64,000 bases of DNA from Banduia mediterranea (GTDB lineage: Bacteria; Pseudomonadota; Gammaproteobacteria; Nevskiales; Nevskiaceae), in assembly GCF_031846245.1 (NCBI RefSeq), contig NZ_JAVRIC010000021.1, forward strand, positions 1 to 64,000, read 5' to 3'. The position numbers and the translations under genes are program-made. Positions 19,880 to 29,391 of this stretch are shown piece after piece; positions within the stretch are counted from its first letter, which is position 1, and every line of letters starts with the position of its first letter. Below the pieces are notes generated by a model, which was not told the DNA's origin, searched no databases, and was given only the letters and a program-made list of their open reading frames with translations.

Positions 19880-20215
19880 TTGCCGACTGCGCCGTGCAAT
19901 CGATGACTACAGGCGTCGTGATCGCCGGACTGTTCAACGCTGTGGTCGTTGTTCATGGTGGCGCCGAATCCGGCCAAGGTGCTGCAATTGTTCGGCGACT
20001 ACGTGGGAACGGTGAAGGCACCCGGGCTGCGTTGGGCCAAGCCCCTGTACTCGAAGGTCGGCATTTCCACGCGCGTCCGCAATTTGCGTATCCGCGAACA
20101 CGTCTATGACGCCTTGCGGCGATGGGCGGACGACGAGATGCGCAGCGTCGGCAGGCAGATCGAATTCCTGCTGCGCGATGCGCTGCTCAAGTCGGGGCGA
20201 CTGAAATCCGGTTCG
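19880..20215 (+). pseudogene. SPFH-domain gene fused by deletion to an Arc-type DNA-binding gene
   Basis: A hydrophobic segment (GVVIAGLFNAVVVV, about 19914-19955) is followed after a frame change by FMVAPNPAKVLQLFGDYVGT and PGLRWAKPLYSKVGISTRVRN, the well-conserved start of a band-7/SPFH protein. The same frame then jumps to VYDALRRWADDEMRSVGRQI and EFLLRDALLKSGRLK, which is a small Arc-like ribbon-helix-helix protein. In related bacteria these are two neighbouring genes. About 200 SPFH residues are missing, so an internal deletion has joined them. The frame stays open into antisense trxB, so no proper stop remains. Confidence 0.62.
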
Positions 20216-20244
20216 CCGGCGCGTGGAGTACGTCGACCTACGCG

Positions 20245-20284
20245 AAGGCCGGCGCAGTCGCCTGCGGCTCTCTGCGCCGGCCTT
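20245..20284 (-). terminator. Long hairpin downstream of trxB
   Basis: A perfect 13-bp stem, AAGGCCGGCGCAG (20245-20257) / CTGCGCCGGCCTT (20272-20284), with a 14-base loop lies about 50 bp after the trxB stop. No T-run on either strand, so termination is likely but not proven. Confidence 0.45.
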
Positions 20285-20332
20285 GTCCCTGCGTCGTTTC
20301 AGGATCAAGCGCCGTCGACCACGAATGTCTGC

Positions 20333-21304
<972 letters not shown>

Positions 21305-21318
21305 TCAGACCGTAAGAT

Positions 21319-21345
21319 CCCGCCCTCCGCGAACCGGAGGGCGGG
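21319..21345 (-). terminator. Hairpin between ahpC and trxB
   Basis: CCCGCCCTCCG (21319-21329) / CGGAGGGCGGG (21335-21345), an 11-bp perfect stem with a 5-base loop. Only ATCTTA follows on the minus strand, so it may be partial, lowering trxB expression relative to ahpC or protecting the ahpC mRNA. Confidence 0.55.
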
Positions 21346-21366
21346 CGTTGAGGCGACCGTGCAGAT

Positions 21367-21969
21367 TTACAGCGACTCGCCGTGCTGCGCGAGGTATTCG
21401 GCCACGCCGGCGGTGTCCGCCTTCATCCCGCTCTGGCCCTTCTGCCAGCCAGCCGGACAGACTTCGCCATGCTCCTCGTGGAATTGCAGCGCATCGACCA
21501 CGCGCAGCATATCGTCGACGTTGCGGCCCAGCGGCAGGTTGTTGACGGTCTGGTGCTGAACGATGCCTTCCTTGTCGATCAGGAACGAGGCGCGGAACGC
21601 GACGCCGGCGCCCGGGGCCTCGATGCCGTAGGCCTGAGCGATCTCGTGGGTCACATCGGCCACCATCGGGAATCCGACTTCGCCGATGCCGCCCTTGTTG
21701 ATCGGCGTCTGGCGCCAGGCGAAATGGGTGAACTGCGAATCGATCGACACGCCGACGAGCTGCACGCCGCGTTCTTCGAAGGCCTTGCGGCGATGCTCGT
21801 GCGCGATGATTTCGGACGGGCAGACGAAGGTGAAGTCCAGCGGCCAGAAGAACAGCACGACATATTGGCCACGCAGTTCGGACAGTTTGAAGCTCTCGGT
21901 GATCGAGCCGTCGCCGAGTACGGCCGCGGCAGTGAAATCAGGGGCGGTACGCCCAACCAGTACGCTCAT
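21367..21969 (-). CDS. Peroxiredoxin (typical 2-Cys, AhpC/Prx1 type)
   Basis: 200 residues. The peroxidatic C50 is in FTFVCPSE and the resolving C171 in GEVCPAGW, the typical 2-Cys layout. The segment KGGIGEVGFPMVAD resembles the GGLG loop of overoxidation-sensitive enzymes, while the C-terminus (YLAQHGESL) lacks the YF motif. It reduces hydrogen peroxide and organic peroxides. Electrons may come from thioredoxin, since trxB follows it and no ahpF is seen. Confidence 0.92.
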   Translation of the reverse strand: MSVLVGRTAPDFTAAAVLGDGSITESFKLSELRGQYVVLFFWPLDFTFVCPSEIIAHEHRRKAFEERGVQLVGVSIDSQFTHFAWRQTPINKGGIGEVGFPMVADVTHEIAQAYGIEAPGAGVAFRASFLIDKEGIVQHQTVNNLPLGRNVDDMLRVVDALQFHEEHGEVCPAGWQKGQSGMKADTAGVAEYLAQHGESL

Positions 21970-22030
21970 GCTTGATGCTCCTTGATGGTTTCAGCGGTCC
22001 GGATGCAGTCTGGTCGCATCAGGACGCCGA

Positions 22031-22059
22031 AGGATAGAAAAACCCGAATAATAGGTCAA
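22031..22059 (-). promoter_or_regulatory. Sigma-70-type promoter of the peroxiredoxin gene
   Basis: On the minus strand TTGACC (22059-22054) and TATCCT (22036-22031) are separated by exactly 17 bp, about 60 bp before the start codon. No full OxyR four-box pattern with the expected 22-bp repeat is visible. Confidence 0.6.
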
Positions 22060-22135
22060 TGCAAACATTCGAATGAAATCAATAGAATTAATTAATTGAC
22101 CGTGACGTCATGGTATCGTCGCTGAGGACTTGACG

Positions 22136-23278
22136 ATGGGGTTTGCAATGCGGTTCTTCAAGTACGTCGGTGTCTGCGCGATCTTCGTGATCATGTCGAA
22201 TGCCCCGATCGAGGCGGCCGCCGCCGGACCGCCCGAGCCGAGGGTGCCCGACGGTTTCAGTATCGAGACCTTTTATGACGATGTACCGGGTGCCCGCGCG
22301 CTCGCCCGGGGCGACGACGGAACGATCTACGTCTCCACCCGTGAAGTCGGATCGATCTACGCGCTGAGCGACGAAGATGGTGATGGCACGCCCGACCGAC
22401 GCCGCGTGCTCGCGCAGGAGCTGAACCAACCCACTGGCATCGCCTGGCACGACGGCGATCTGTACGTGGCGGAAATCGACCACATCTGGCGCTATCCGGA
22501 CATCGCCAAGCATCTCGATGCGCCGCAGCGCGAATCGGTGCGTGATGACCTTCCGGACGCCACTCACCATGGCTGGCGCTACATCGCGTTCGGACCGGAC
22601 GGCAAGCTCTACGTGGCGATCGGTGCACCCTGCAACATCTGCGAACCGGGCGACTTCGTCCGGGATGGCCGCAGCCTGCAATTCGGCTCGATCACGCGCA
22701 TGAATCCGGACGGCTCGGAGTGGGAAGTCTACGCGCGCGGCATCCGCAATTCGGTGGGCTTCACGTGGGACGACGAGGGTGAACTCTGGTTCACCGACAA
22801 CGGCAGGGACTGGCTCGGGGACAATCTGCCGCCGGGCGAACTCAATCACGCGAGCGGTCCGGGTGAACACTTCGGCTATCCGTACTGTCACGGCGGTACC
22901 GTGCCGGACCCGGAATTCGGAAAGGGCAGGGACTGTGACGAATTTGTGGCGCCGGCGCAGGCGCTGGGGCCGCATGTGGCGCCGCTGGGCGTGAAGTTCT
23001 ACACCGGCAACCAGTTCCCCGCAGCCATGCGCGGGCAGCTGTTCATTGCCGAGCATGGATCCTGGAATCGCTCGAAGCGTATCGGCTACCGCGTGACGCG
23101 TGTCAGGCTCGATGACGACAGCCAAGGCGTCGAGTACGCACCGTTCATCACCGGCTGGCTGGATGGCGAGCGAGTACGCGGCCGACCGGTTGATCTGCTG
23201 GTGCAGCCGGACGGTTCGATGCTGGTTTCGGACGATGCGCAGGGGCGGATCTACCGGGTCCGGTATACCGGCGAGTAA
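22136..23278 (+). CDS. PQQ-dependent sugar (aldose/sorbosone) dehydrogenase-like protein
   Basis: 380 residues from ATG 22136, picked because GAGGA lies seven bases upstream. A signal peptide (to about residue 29, AAAAG) directs export to the periplasm. The rest is a six-bladed beta-propeller with repeated aspartate-rich turns (DGTIYVSTREVGSIYAL, DGDGTPDRR), GIRNSVGFTWDDEGELWFTDNGRD, HFGYPYCHGG and EHGSWNRSKRIGYRV. These match the glucose/sorbosone dehydrogenase family, which oxidises sugars with PQQ. No PQQ synthesis genes are in the window. Substrate unknown. Confidence 0.85.
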   Translation: MGFAMRFFKYVGVCAIFVIMSNAPIEAAAAGPPEPRVPDGFSIETFYDDVPGARALARGDDGTIYVSTREVGSIYALSDEDGDGTPDRRRVLAQELNQPTGIAWHDGDLYVAEIDHIWRYPDIAKHLDAPQRESVRDDLPDATHHGWRYIAFGPDGKLYVAIGAPCNICEPGDFVRDGRSLQFGSITRMNPDGSEWEVYARGIRNSVGFTWDDEGELWFTDNGRDWLGDNLPPGELNHASGPGEHFGYPYCHGGTVPDPEFGKGRDCDEFVAPAQALGPHVAPLGVKFYTGNQFPAAMRGQLFIAEHGSWNRSKRIGYRVTRVRLDDDSQGVEYAPFITGWLDGERVRGRPVDLLVQPDGSMLVSDDAQGRIYRVRYTGE

Positions 23279-23416
23279 TGCCAGCTCGACGCCGGTTCGG
23301 GTTCCGTGCGAGCGTGACCTTGCGTCGAACATCCCATTCAGGCAAGTCGTTCATAATGACGACTTCAGACCTTTTGTCCTTACAGTCCCGCCGCTGCGGG
23401 CTTACATGTGCCGTCA

Positions 23417-25267
23417 ATGACCAAAGAAAAATCCCTGATCCGTCGCGTCTTCGGATTCATCTGGGGCGCCGTCGTTCTGGTGTATCGGGCGATCGTGGTG
23501 ATCAGCCTGCTGCTGTCCGTTTTTATCCTCTACATGATGTTCGCCGGTGGGCAGCCGCCAGCCATCGAAGACAACATCGCGCTGGTCGTGGCCCCGGCCG
23601 GCACCCTGGTCGACGCCAGCGATCAGGATCCGGCGCAGCGCTTCTTCGAGGAACTCAGCGGGGAAGGCCCGTCGCAGACCCAGGTCGGCGATCTGGTCGA
23701 GGCGATCGATCGCGCGGCCGAGGATGATCGCATCAGCATGATCGCGCTGAAGCTGGATGAAATGACGGCCGCGGGCATGGCGCAGGTCGAGGAGGTCGGC
23801 ATGGCGCTGGACCGTTTCAAGGCCAGCGGCAAGCCGGTCACGGTCTACGGCCAGTTCTTCGGTCAATCGCAGTATCTGCTGGCTTCCCACGCCAGCGATA
23901 TTTCTCTGGACCCGATGGGTTCGGTGCTGATCGAAGGGTTCTCCAGCTACGGCTATTTCTTCAAGGACGGACTCGACAAGCTCGGGCTCAATGTCCATGT
24001 GTTCCGGGTGGGCGAGTACAAGTCGGCGGTCGAGCCGTTCCTGCGCAACGACATGTCGGAGGCGGCCAAGACGGCGAATCGCGACTGGCTGGGTGATCTC
24101 TGGAGCGTCTATGGTGATGAGATCGCCGCGCAGCGTGGTCCCGACGCCCAGCCGGTGACGAACTACGTACAGAGCCTGGCCGACGAGATGGAACGCAGCG
24201 GGGGCGATTCGGCCAGCGTTGCGCTGGATGCCGGCTTGGTCACGCGCCTGGAAACACTCGGCGAATACCGTGCCCGTATGGGCCAGACCGTGGGCATCGA
24301 CGAGGAAGGACATGGCAGCTTCCGTCAGGTGCGCGACCTGGCCTATCTGAAGTCGGTGCGTCATCACCAGCCGAGCACCGCTGCGCGCAAGGTTGCCGTG
24401 GTCACGGTGCAGGGCGCCATCGTCGATGGATTCGGTGAGCCCGGACAGGCCGGCGGCGACCTGATCGCCAGTCTGCTCGATGAGGCCCGCCGCGACGACG
24501 AGGTTGATGCCATAGTCCTGCGTGTCGATTCACCCGGCGGCAGCGTGACCGCGTCCGAGCGCATCCGTCGCGCCGTGATCGCGCTGCGTGACGATGGCAA
24601 GCCGGTGGTGGCCTCGATGTCCTCGGTGGCCGCGTCCGGCGGCTACTGGGTGTCGATGTCGACTGACAAGATCTACGCCTATCCCAGCACCGTCACCGGC
24701 TCGATCGGTATCTTCGGCCTGTTGCTGACTACCGAGGACACGTTCTCGAAGCTCGGCATCAGTGTCGACGGCGTCGGCACCACCTCCTTGGCCGGTGCGT
24801 TCCGCGGCGACCGTCCGCTGTCGCCCGATGTCTCGCGCATCATCCAGGCGAGCATCGAACACGGCTACCAGACCTTCATCAATGGCGTCGCCCAGGGGCG
24901 CGACATGCCGGCGGAACGTGTCGAGGAGATCGCGCGCGGTCGCGTCTGGAGCGGCCTGGACGCCCAGGAACTGGGCCTGGTCGATGCGCTCGGCAGCTTC
25001 GACGACGCGGTGCAGGCCGCTGCGGAACTGGCGGGTCTGAGCGAAGGGGAGTATCAGATCGACCGGCGCGAACCCGACTGGGGTTTCCCGGCAAATCTGC
25101 TGCAGCAACTGCGTCCGCGCCTGAGCCTGTCGATGCTGCCTGGCCTCGGCTCGGCACTGGAGAAGATGGCCGCGCAACTGGACTGGAGCCGGCGGCTGGC
25201 CTGGGTCAACGATCCGCAGCACCAGTACGCCTACTGCTTCTGCGATACCCGCGACGCGATGCGCTGA
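23417..25267 (+). CDS. sppA: Signal peptide peptidase SppA, 67-kDa type
   Basis: 616 residues from ATG 23417 (a GTG at 23408 is the alternative). An N-terminal membrane anchor (about 12-43) is followed by two tandem S49 peptidase domains. The catalytic lysine is K202 in VGEYKSAVEPF of the first domain and the nucleophile S407 in SVAASGGYW of the second, equivalent to E. coli K209/S409. It degrades cleaved signal peptides in the membrane. The C-terminal 60 residues, including AYCFCD, are less conserved. The hydrolase gene starts one base after its stop. Confidence 0.93.
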   Translation: MTKEKSLIRRVFGFIWGAVVLVYRAIVVISLLLSVFILYMMFAGGQPPAIEDNIALVVAPAGTLVDASDQDPAQRFFEELSGEGPSQTQVGDLVEAIDRAAEDDRISMIALKLDEMTAAGMAQVEEVGMALDRFKASGKPVTVYGQFFGQSQYLLASHASDISLDPMGSVLIEGFSSYGYFFKDGLDKLGLNVHVFRVGEYKSAVEPFLRNDMSEAAKTANRDWLGDLWSVYGDEIAAQRGPDAQPVTNYVQSLADEMERSGGDSASVALDAGLVTRLETLGEYRARMGQTVGIDEEGHGSFRQVRDLAYLKSVRHHQPSTAARKVAVVTVQGAIVDGFGEPGQAGGDLIASLLDEARRDDEVDAIVLRVDSPGGSVTASERIRRAVIALRDDGKPVVASMSSVAASGGYWVSMSTDKIYAYPSTVTGSIGIFGLLLTTEDTFSKLGISVDGVGTTSLAGAFRGDRPLSPDVSRIIQASIEHGYQTFINGVAQGRDMPAERVEEIARGRVWSGLDAQELGLVDALGSFDDAVQAAAELAGLSEGEYQIDRREPDWGFPANLLQQLRPRLSLSMLPGLGSALEKMAAQLDWSRRLAWVNDPQHQYAYCFCDTRDAMR

Positions 25268-25268
25268 C

Positions 25269-26102
25269 ATGGATACGCTGGTCGTCGATGGAATGCGCAT
25301 TTGCTATACGGCTGCGGGCTCCGGTCCACCGCTGTTGCTGATTCATGGCCTCGGCGCCAATCGCAGCGACTGGGATTCGCAGATTCCGGAGTTCTCCAAG
25401 CACTACCGGGTGATCGCCCCGGATCTTCCGGGCTACGGCGACAGTGCCAAACCCTTGCGCCTGTACTCGGTGCCGTATTTCGCGCAGCTGATGTGGCAGC
25501 TGTGTGATCGTCTGGGCCTGGAACAGATCAGCATCGTCGGGCACTCCATGGGCGGCGCCACGGCGTTGCAGATGGCCGTGGATGCGCCTGATCGGGTCGA
25601 GCGCATGGTCATCGCCAACAGTGTTCCGACCTTCACGCCGCGCAATTTCGAGGAGTATCGGGAATTCGCGCTGCGCATGGGGCTGATGACGGTGTTCGGG
25701 CCGCGTCTGCTCGCCACGTTCATGTCGCGCCGGATGTTTCCGCGCGCCGACCAGACCGCGCAGCGCGAACGTTCGATCGCACGCAGCAAGCACAATCACC
25801 GCCATACCTATCTGGTGAGCCTGCTGGCGCTGGCGCGCTGGTCGGTACGCGCGGACCTGCCCAAGCTGCGGATTCCGACGCTGGTGATCGCCGCCGAGCA
25901 GGACTACTTTCCGTTCGAAGACGTCCAGCAGTTTGCCTCCGAGCTTCCGTTGGGCGAGCTTCAGGCGTTCCCCGGCACCCGGCACGGTCTGCCGATGGAA
26001 GTACCGGAAGCGTTCAACGAGTCGGTGCTGGGATTCCTGTTGCGCGAGCCGGCCCCCGCCGTCAGGCGTCGGCGACGCAAGGCGGCTGTCGAGACTACCT
26101 GA
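25269..26102 (+). CDS. Alpha/beta hydrolase
   Basis: 277 residues, alpha/beta-hydrolase fold 1. HGLGANRSDWD gives the oxyanion region, S93 in GHSMGG is the nucleophile, an acid lies in AAEQDYFPFED, and the histidine is in GTRHGLPMEVPE. The C-terminus is basic (RRRRRK). The substrate cannot be told; such proteins include esterases, lipases and C-C hydrolases. The start codon lies next to the sppA stop, suggesting co-transcription. The last 8 bp overlap the convergent nadC. Confidence 0.87.
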   Translation: MDTLVVDGMRICYTAAGSGPPLLLIHGLGANRSDWDSQIPEFSKHYRVIAPDLPGYGDSAKPLRLYSVPYFAQLMWQLCDRLGLEQISIVGHSMGGATALQMAVDAPDRVERMVIANSVPTFTPRNFEEYREFALRMGLMTVFGPRLLATFMSRRMFPRADQTAQRERSIARSKHNHRHTYLVSLLALARWSVRADLPKLRIPTLVIAAEQDYFPFEDVQQFASELPLGELQAFPGTRHGLPMEVPEAFNESVLGFLLREPAPAVRRRRRKAAVETT

Positions 26103-27018
26103 GGGCGATGCGCAGAGCGGCGTTGATGTCCGGTAGCGCGGCGCCCGGCGCCAGCAGACGCATCGACAGGTCCACGGCCTGCACATGCTTGGTCAGGCCG
26201 CCGATCGAAATCCGGTCCACGCCGGTATCGGCGATCGAGCGCACATTGTTGAGGCTGATGCCGCCGGAGGCTTCCAGCACGCTGTCGCCACGGTTGTAGC
26301 GGCGAAAATCGCGTCCCATGTTGACTGCCTTGGCGAGGATATGGGTCGGAAAATCATCCAGCAGCAGCAGGTCCACGCGTTCTTCCAGTGCGGCCTGGAC
26401 CTCGCTCAGGTTCTCGGCCTCGCACATCAGCGGCACACCCGCATTCAGTGCACGCGCTGCGCGAATTGCTTCCTTGATGCCGCCGGCCGCGACAACGTGG
26501 TTTTCCTTGATCAGGATGCCGTCGTAGAGGCCGAAGCGATGATTGTCGCCGCCGCCTGCCGATACGGCATGCTTCTGCGCCGAGCGCAGACCCGGCAGCG
26601 TCTTGCGAGTATCGACGATGCGCGCCTGAGTGCCTCGAATCCGCTCCACAAAACGGCGGACCACCGTGGCCGTGCCCGACAGCGTCTGCAGGAAGTTCAG
26701 ACCGGTGCGTTCGCCGGTCAGGATCGAGCGGGCGGGACCGCGCAGGACACACAGGCGACCATCCGCGCGGATGCTGGCGCCATCCTCGACGTCCCAGGCG
26801 ATCTCGACGCGCGGGTCGATCTGGCGGAACACCTCGTCGAACCACGGGCGTCCGCAGAACACGGCACTTTCTCTGGCGACCACGTAGCCCACTGCCGTCG
26901 CATCCACAGCGATCAGTTTGGCGGTCACATCACCGCTGCCCACGTCCTCGGCGAGTGCGCGCGTAACGAGGGCGGTGACATCTTTCTGTACTTCATCCGG
27001 CAAGCTGTTTTGCCCCAT
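26095..27018 (-). CDS. nadC: Nicotinate-nucleotide pyrophosphorylase (carboxylating)
   Basis: 307 residues. Converts quinolinate and PRPP to nicotinate mononucleotide. Conserved segments: LAEDVGSGDVTA, GERTGLNFLQTLSGTAT, DTRKTLPGLRSAQKHAV with GGGDNHRFGLYDGILIKENH, LLLDDF, and SGGISLNNVRSIADTGVDRIS. AGGAC lies upstream of the ATG. nadB, the preceding pathway enzyme, is at 36025; nadA is not in the window. Confidence 0.95.
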   Translation of the reverse strand: MGQNSLPDEVQKDVTALVTRALAEDVGSGDVTAKLIAVDATAVGYVVARESAVFCGRPWFDEVFRQIDPRVEIAWDVEDGASIRADGRLCVLRGPARSILTGERTGLNFLQTLSGTATVVRRFVERIRGTQARIVDTRKTLPGLRSAQKHAVSAGGGDNHRFGLYDGILIKENHVVAAGGIKEAIRAARALNAGVPLMCEAENLSEVQAALEERVDLLLLDDFPTHILAKAVNMGRDFRRYNRGDSVLEASGGISLNNVRSIADTGVDRISIGGLTKHVQAVDLSMRLLAPGAALPDINAALRIALR

Positions 27019-27125
27019 CTATCGGTCCTGTGGGCCATTTTCAAGCGTCAACCGCGATTCACGGTGGTGTCATATGGTACGTCGCGCCGTGGCGCGCGGC
27101 GAATGCGGCGCGCGCCACCTTCAGC

Positions 27126-28022
27126 TCAGGGCGACAGCAGCAATTCCAGCAGCGCCTTCTGGGCATGCATCCGGTTCTCGGCTTCGGCCCAGACCACGCT
27201 CTGCGGGCCGTCGATGACCTCGGCGGTGACTTCCTCACCACGATGCGCCGGCAGGCAGTGCATGAACAGGGCGTCCGCCTTCGCCAGCTTCATCAGCGCC
27301 CCGTTCACCTGATAACCGTCGAAGGCCGACAGCCGATCGGCCTGCTCGTCTTCCTGGCCCATGCTGGCCCAGACGTCAGTGACGATCAGATCGGCGTCGC
27401 GCGCGGCAACAGCAGGGTCCTCGTCGATTTCGGCGTGGCTGCCGGCGAAGGCCAGCCAGTCCGGGTCCGGTTCGAAACCCTTGGGGCAGGCTACGGCGAG
27501 CTGGAAGTCGAACAGGCGTGCCGCTTCCAGAAACGAATTGCAGACATTGTTGCCATCACCGATCCAGGCCACGCGCCGTCCCGCGATCGGCCCGCGCAGT
27601 TCGACGAAGGTCTGGATATCGGCCAGCAGCTGGCAGGGGTGAGTCCTGTCGGTGAGGCCATTGATGACCGGAACGCGCGAATGCTGCGCGATCTCCTCAA
27701 GCTCCGCCTGGGAATCGTTACGCACCATGATTCCGTCGCACATCGACGACAGCACGCGGGCGGTGTCGGCCAGCGGTTCGCCGCGGCCGAGCTGCGTGTC
27801 GCGCGGCGACAGAAACAGCGCGTGGCCGCCCAGTTGCAACATCGCCACCTCGAACGAAACGCGCGTTCGGGTCGAGCTTTTCTGGAAAACCATCGCCAGA
27901 CAGCGGCCGGCCAAAGGCCGCGCATGCTCGTGGCGCGTGGCCTTGAGCACGATGGCCCGGTCAATCAATGCGTGCAGTTCGGACGCTGCGAGGTCCGAAA
28001 GAAGTCGAAAATGACGCGTCAC
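27126..28022 (-). CDS. argF: Ornithine carbamoyltransferase
   Basis: 298 residues from a GTG at 28022, where family similarity ([10 protein letters not shown]) begins; an ATG at 28076 adds 18 unrelated residues. Carbamoyl-phosphate loop SSTRTR at 49-54, [14 protein letters not shown], the ornithine loop [11 protein letters not shown] and [10 protein letters not shown] are intact. It makes citrulline in arginine synthesis. It is upstream of nadC by 107 bp on the same strand. Confidence 0.95.
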   Translation of the reverse strand: MTRHFRLLSDLAASELHALIDRAIVLKATRHEHARPLAGRCLAMVFQKSSTRTRVSFEVAMLQLGGHALFLSPRDTQLGRGEPLADTARVLSSMCDGIMVRNDSQAELEEIAQHSRVPVINGLTDRTHPCQLLADIQTFVELRGPIAGRRVAWIGDGNNVCNSFLEAARLFDFQLAVACPKGFEPDPDWLAFAGSHAEIDEDPAVAARDADLIVTDVWASMGQEDEQADRLSAFDGYQVNGALMKLAKADALFMHCLPAHRGEEVTAEVIDGPQSVVWAEAENRMHAQKALLELLLSP

Positions 28023-28082
28023 GGTGTGAGTCCCCGAAAAGTTCCGCCGTGACGCAGCACGGCGCAACCAGGCCACAGCCCG

Positions 28083-28109
28083 AAAGCAAAAGGCCGCCTC
28101 GCGGCGGCC
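28083..28109 (-). terminator. Rho-independent terminator after sodB
   Basis: GGCCGCC / GGCGGCC stem (28092-28109) with a 4-base loop, followed on the minus strand by TTTTGCTTT. It lies 31 bp past the sodB stop and separates it from argF. Confidence 0.8.
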
Positions 28110-28139
28110 CTGAGCTTCAAGCCTTGTTCAGCAGACAGC

Positions 28140-28715
28140 TTACCCGAGATTCTGCTCCACGAAATCCCAGTTCACCAGCGCCCAGAAGTGCTCCAGATAG
28201 GTCGGGCGCGCGTTGCGATAGTCAATGTAGTAGGCGTGTTCCCAGACATCGCAGGTCAGCAGCGCGGTCTTGCCCTCGGTCATCGGTGTGCCGGCATTGG
28301 CGGTGCTCATGATTTCGAGCGAACCGTCGCTGTTCTTGACCAGCCAGGCCCAGCCCGAGCCGAAGGTACCGGCGGCCACGTCGGAAAACTTTTTCTTGAA
28401 GTCTTCGATACCGCCGAAATTCTGGATCAGCGCGTCGGCCAGCGCCTTGCCCGGCTCACCGGAATTCGGCGTCAGGCAGTTCCAGAAAAACGAGTGATTC
28501 CAGACCTGAGCAACCTGGTTGAACAGCTTGCCGGACGACTTCATGATGATGTCTTCCAGCGCCATGCTTTCGTATTCGGTACCAGGAATGATCTCATTGG
28601 CAGTATCGAGATATTTCTTGTGATGCTTGCCGTAGTGAAAGTCGAGCGTCTCGGCCGACATATGTGGCGCGAGTGCATCGCGGGGGTACGGCAGCTCGGG
28701 CAACGTCAGGGCCAT
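28140..28715 (-). CDS. sodB: Superoxide dismutase, iron type
   Basis: 191 residues from ATG 28715, preceded by AGAGGA at good spacing; the longer open frame upstream has no family sequence. Metal ligands are H27 (FHYGKHHKKY), the histidine in QVWNHSFFWNCL, and the D/H pair in CDVWEHAYYIDYRN. AAGTFGSGWAWLV with the QVWNHSF block points to Fe rather than Mn. It is cytoplasmic and removes superoxide. Confidence 0.95.
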   Translation of the reverse strand: MALTLPELPYPRDALAPHMSAETLDFHYGKHHKKYLDTANEIIPGTEYESMALEDIIMKSSGKLFNQVAQVWNHSFFWNCLTPNSGEPGKALADALIQNFGGIEDFKKKFSDVAAGTFGSGWAWLVKNSDGSLEIMSTANAGTPMTEGKTALLTCDVWEHAYYIDYRNARPTYLEHFWALVNWDFVEQNLG

Positions 28716-28930
28716 ATCATTTCCTCTTGGTTGGCTGGGGCCGGCGCGGGGTACGCGGCCTTGCTTTGGGGGTCGCCAGTGGCAACTGCCGAAAACCTTA
28801 GGCCACGACCATGACATTTTCAAGCGAATTCGCGATTGATCGCCAAGTCGCCGAGCGCCTGCCAATGCGTTGACAGACGGGCGTTCAGCGGGTGTTCGGT
28901 TGCCCCCACGAGGCCCAGTTTGGCGGCGGA

Positions 28931-28960
28931 TTCGGAATTGACGGGGCAAACGCCTATAAT
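28931..28960 (+). promoter_or_regulatory. Promoter of grxD
   Basis: A perfect -10 TATAAT at 28955-28960 lies 38 bp before the grxD start. The best -35 at 17-18 bp spacing is TTCGGA (28931-28936), which is weak; a better TTGACG at 28938-28943 is too close to pair with it. Confidence 0.55.
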
Positions 28961-28998
28961 CAGCGGCCGCAATAGCCCACGTGCCCTAGAGGTGGCCT

Positions 28999-29322
28999 AT
29001 GGACGCGCTCGAGCGCATTGAAAAGCAGGTTTCCGAAAATCCCATCATCGTCTACATGAAGGGCAGTCCGGATTTTCCCCAGTGTGGATTCTCCGCACGA
29101 GTTGTGCAGGTTCTGAAGTCCTGCGGGGTGGAGTTCGCCTACGTCAATATTTATGAAGACGAGGAGATTTACCGCGCGCTTCCGAAATATGCGAATTGGC
29201 CGACATTTCCGCAATTGTTCGTCAAGGGCGAACTGGTCGGCGGCTGCGACATCACGCTGGATCTCAACGAGTCCGGCGAGTTGAAGAAGATGCTGGAGGA
29301 GGCCGCAGGCCTCAAAGCCTGA
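28999..29322 (+). CDS. grxD: Monothiol glutaredoxin Grx4
   Basis: 107 residues with the CGFS active site (C29-S32) in PQCGFSARVVQVL, the glutathione-binding WPTFPQLFVKGELVGGCDI and the standard length. Grx4-type proteins bind a bridging [2Fe-2S] cluster and pass it on, often with BolA-type partners such as IbaG, encoded at 16049. It is monocistronic: its own TATAAT box and a strong terminator flank it. Confidence 0.95.
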   Translation: MDALERIEKQVSENPIIVYMKGSPDFPQCGFSARVVQVLKSCGVEFAYVNIYEDEEIYRALPKYANWPTFPQLFVKGELVGGCDITLDLNESGELKKMLEEAAGLKA

Positions 29323-29357
29323 TGCCCTGAGAGCAAGTGCATGAGATGTACCAGAGC

Positions 29358-29391
29358 GGCGGCCTGTTTGCGGACAGGCCGCCTTTTTTTT
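29358..29391 (+). terminator. Rho-independent terminator after grxD
   Basis: GGCGGCCTGT (29358-29367) / ACAGGCCGCC (29374-29383) makes a perfect 10-bp stem, followed by eight Ts (29384-29391). It lies 36 bp past the stop codon. Confidence 0.93.

Noticed and set aside
22034-22054. OxyR site upstream of the peroxiredoxin gene
   Set aside because: ATAG occurs at 22034 and 22051, but the 17-bp distance does not fit the ATAG-N7-CTAT-N7 pattern, and the bases are explained by the -10/-35 boxes.
28938-28960. TTGACG as -35 of the grxD promoter
   Set aside because: Only 11 bp separate it from TATAAT, too short for sigma-70.
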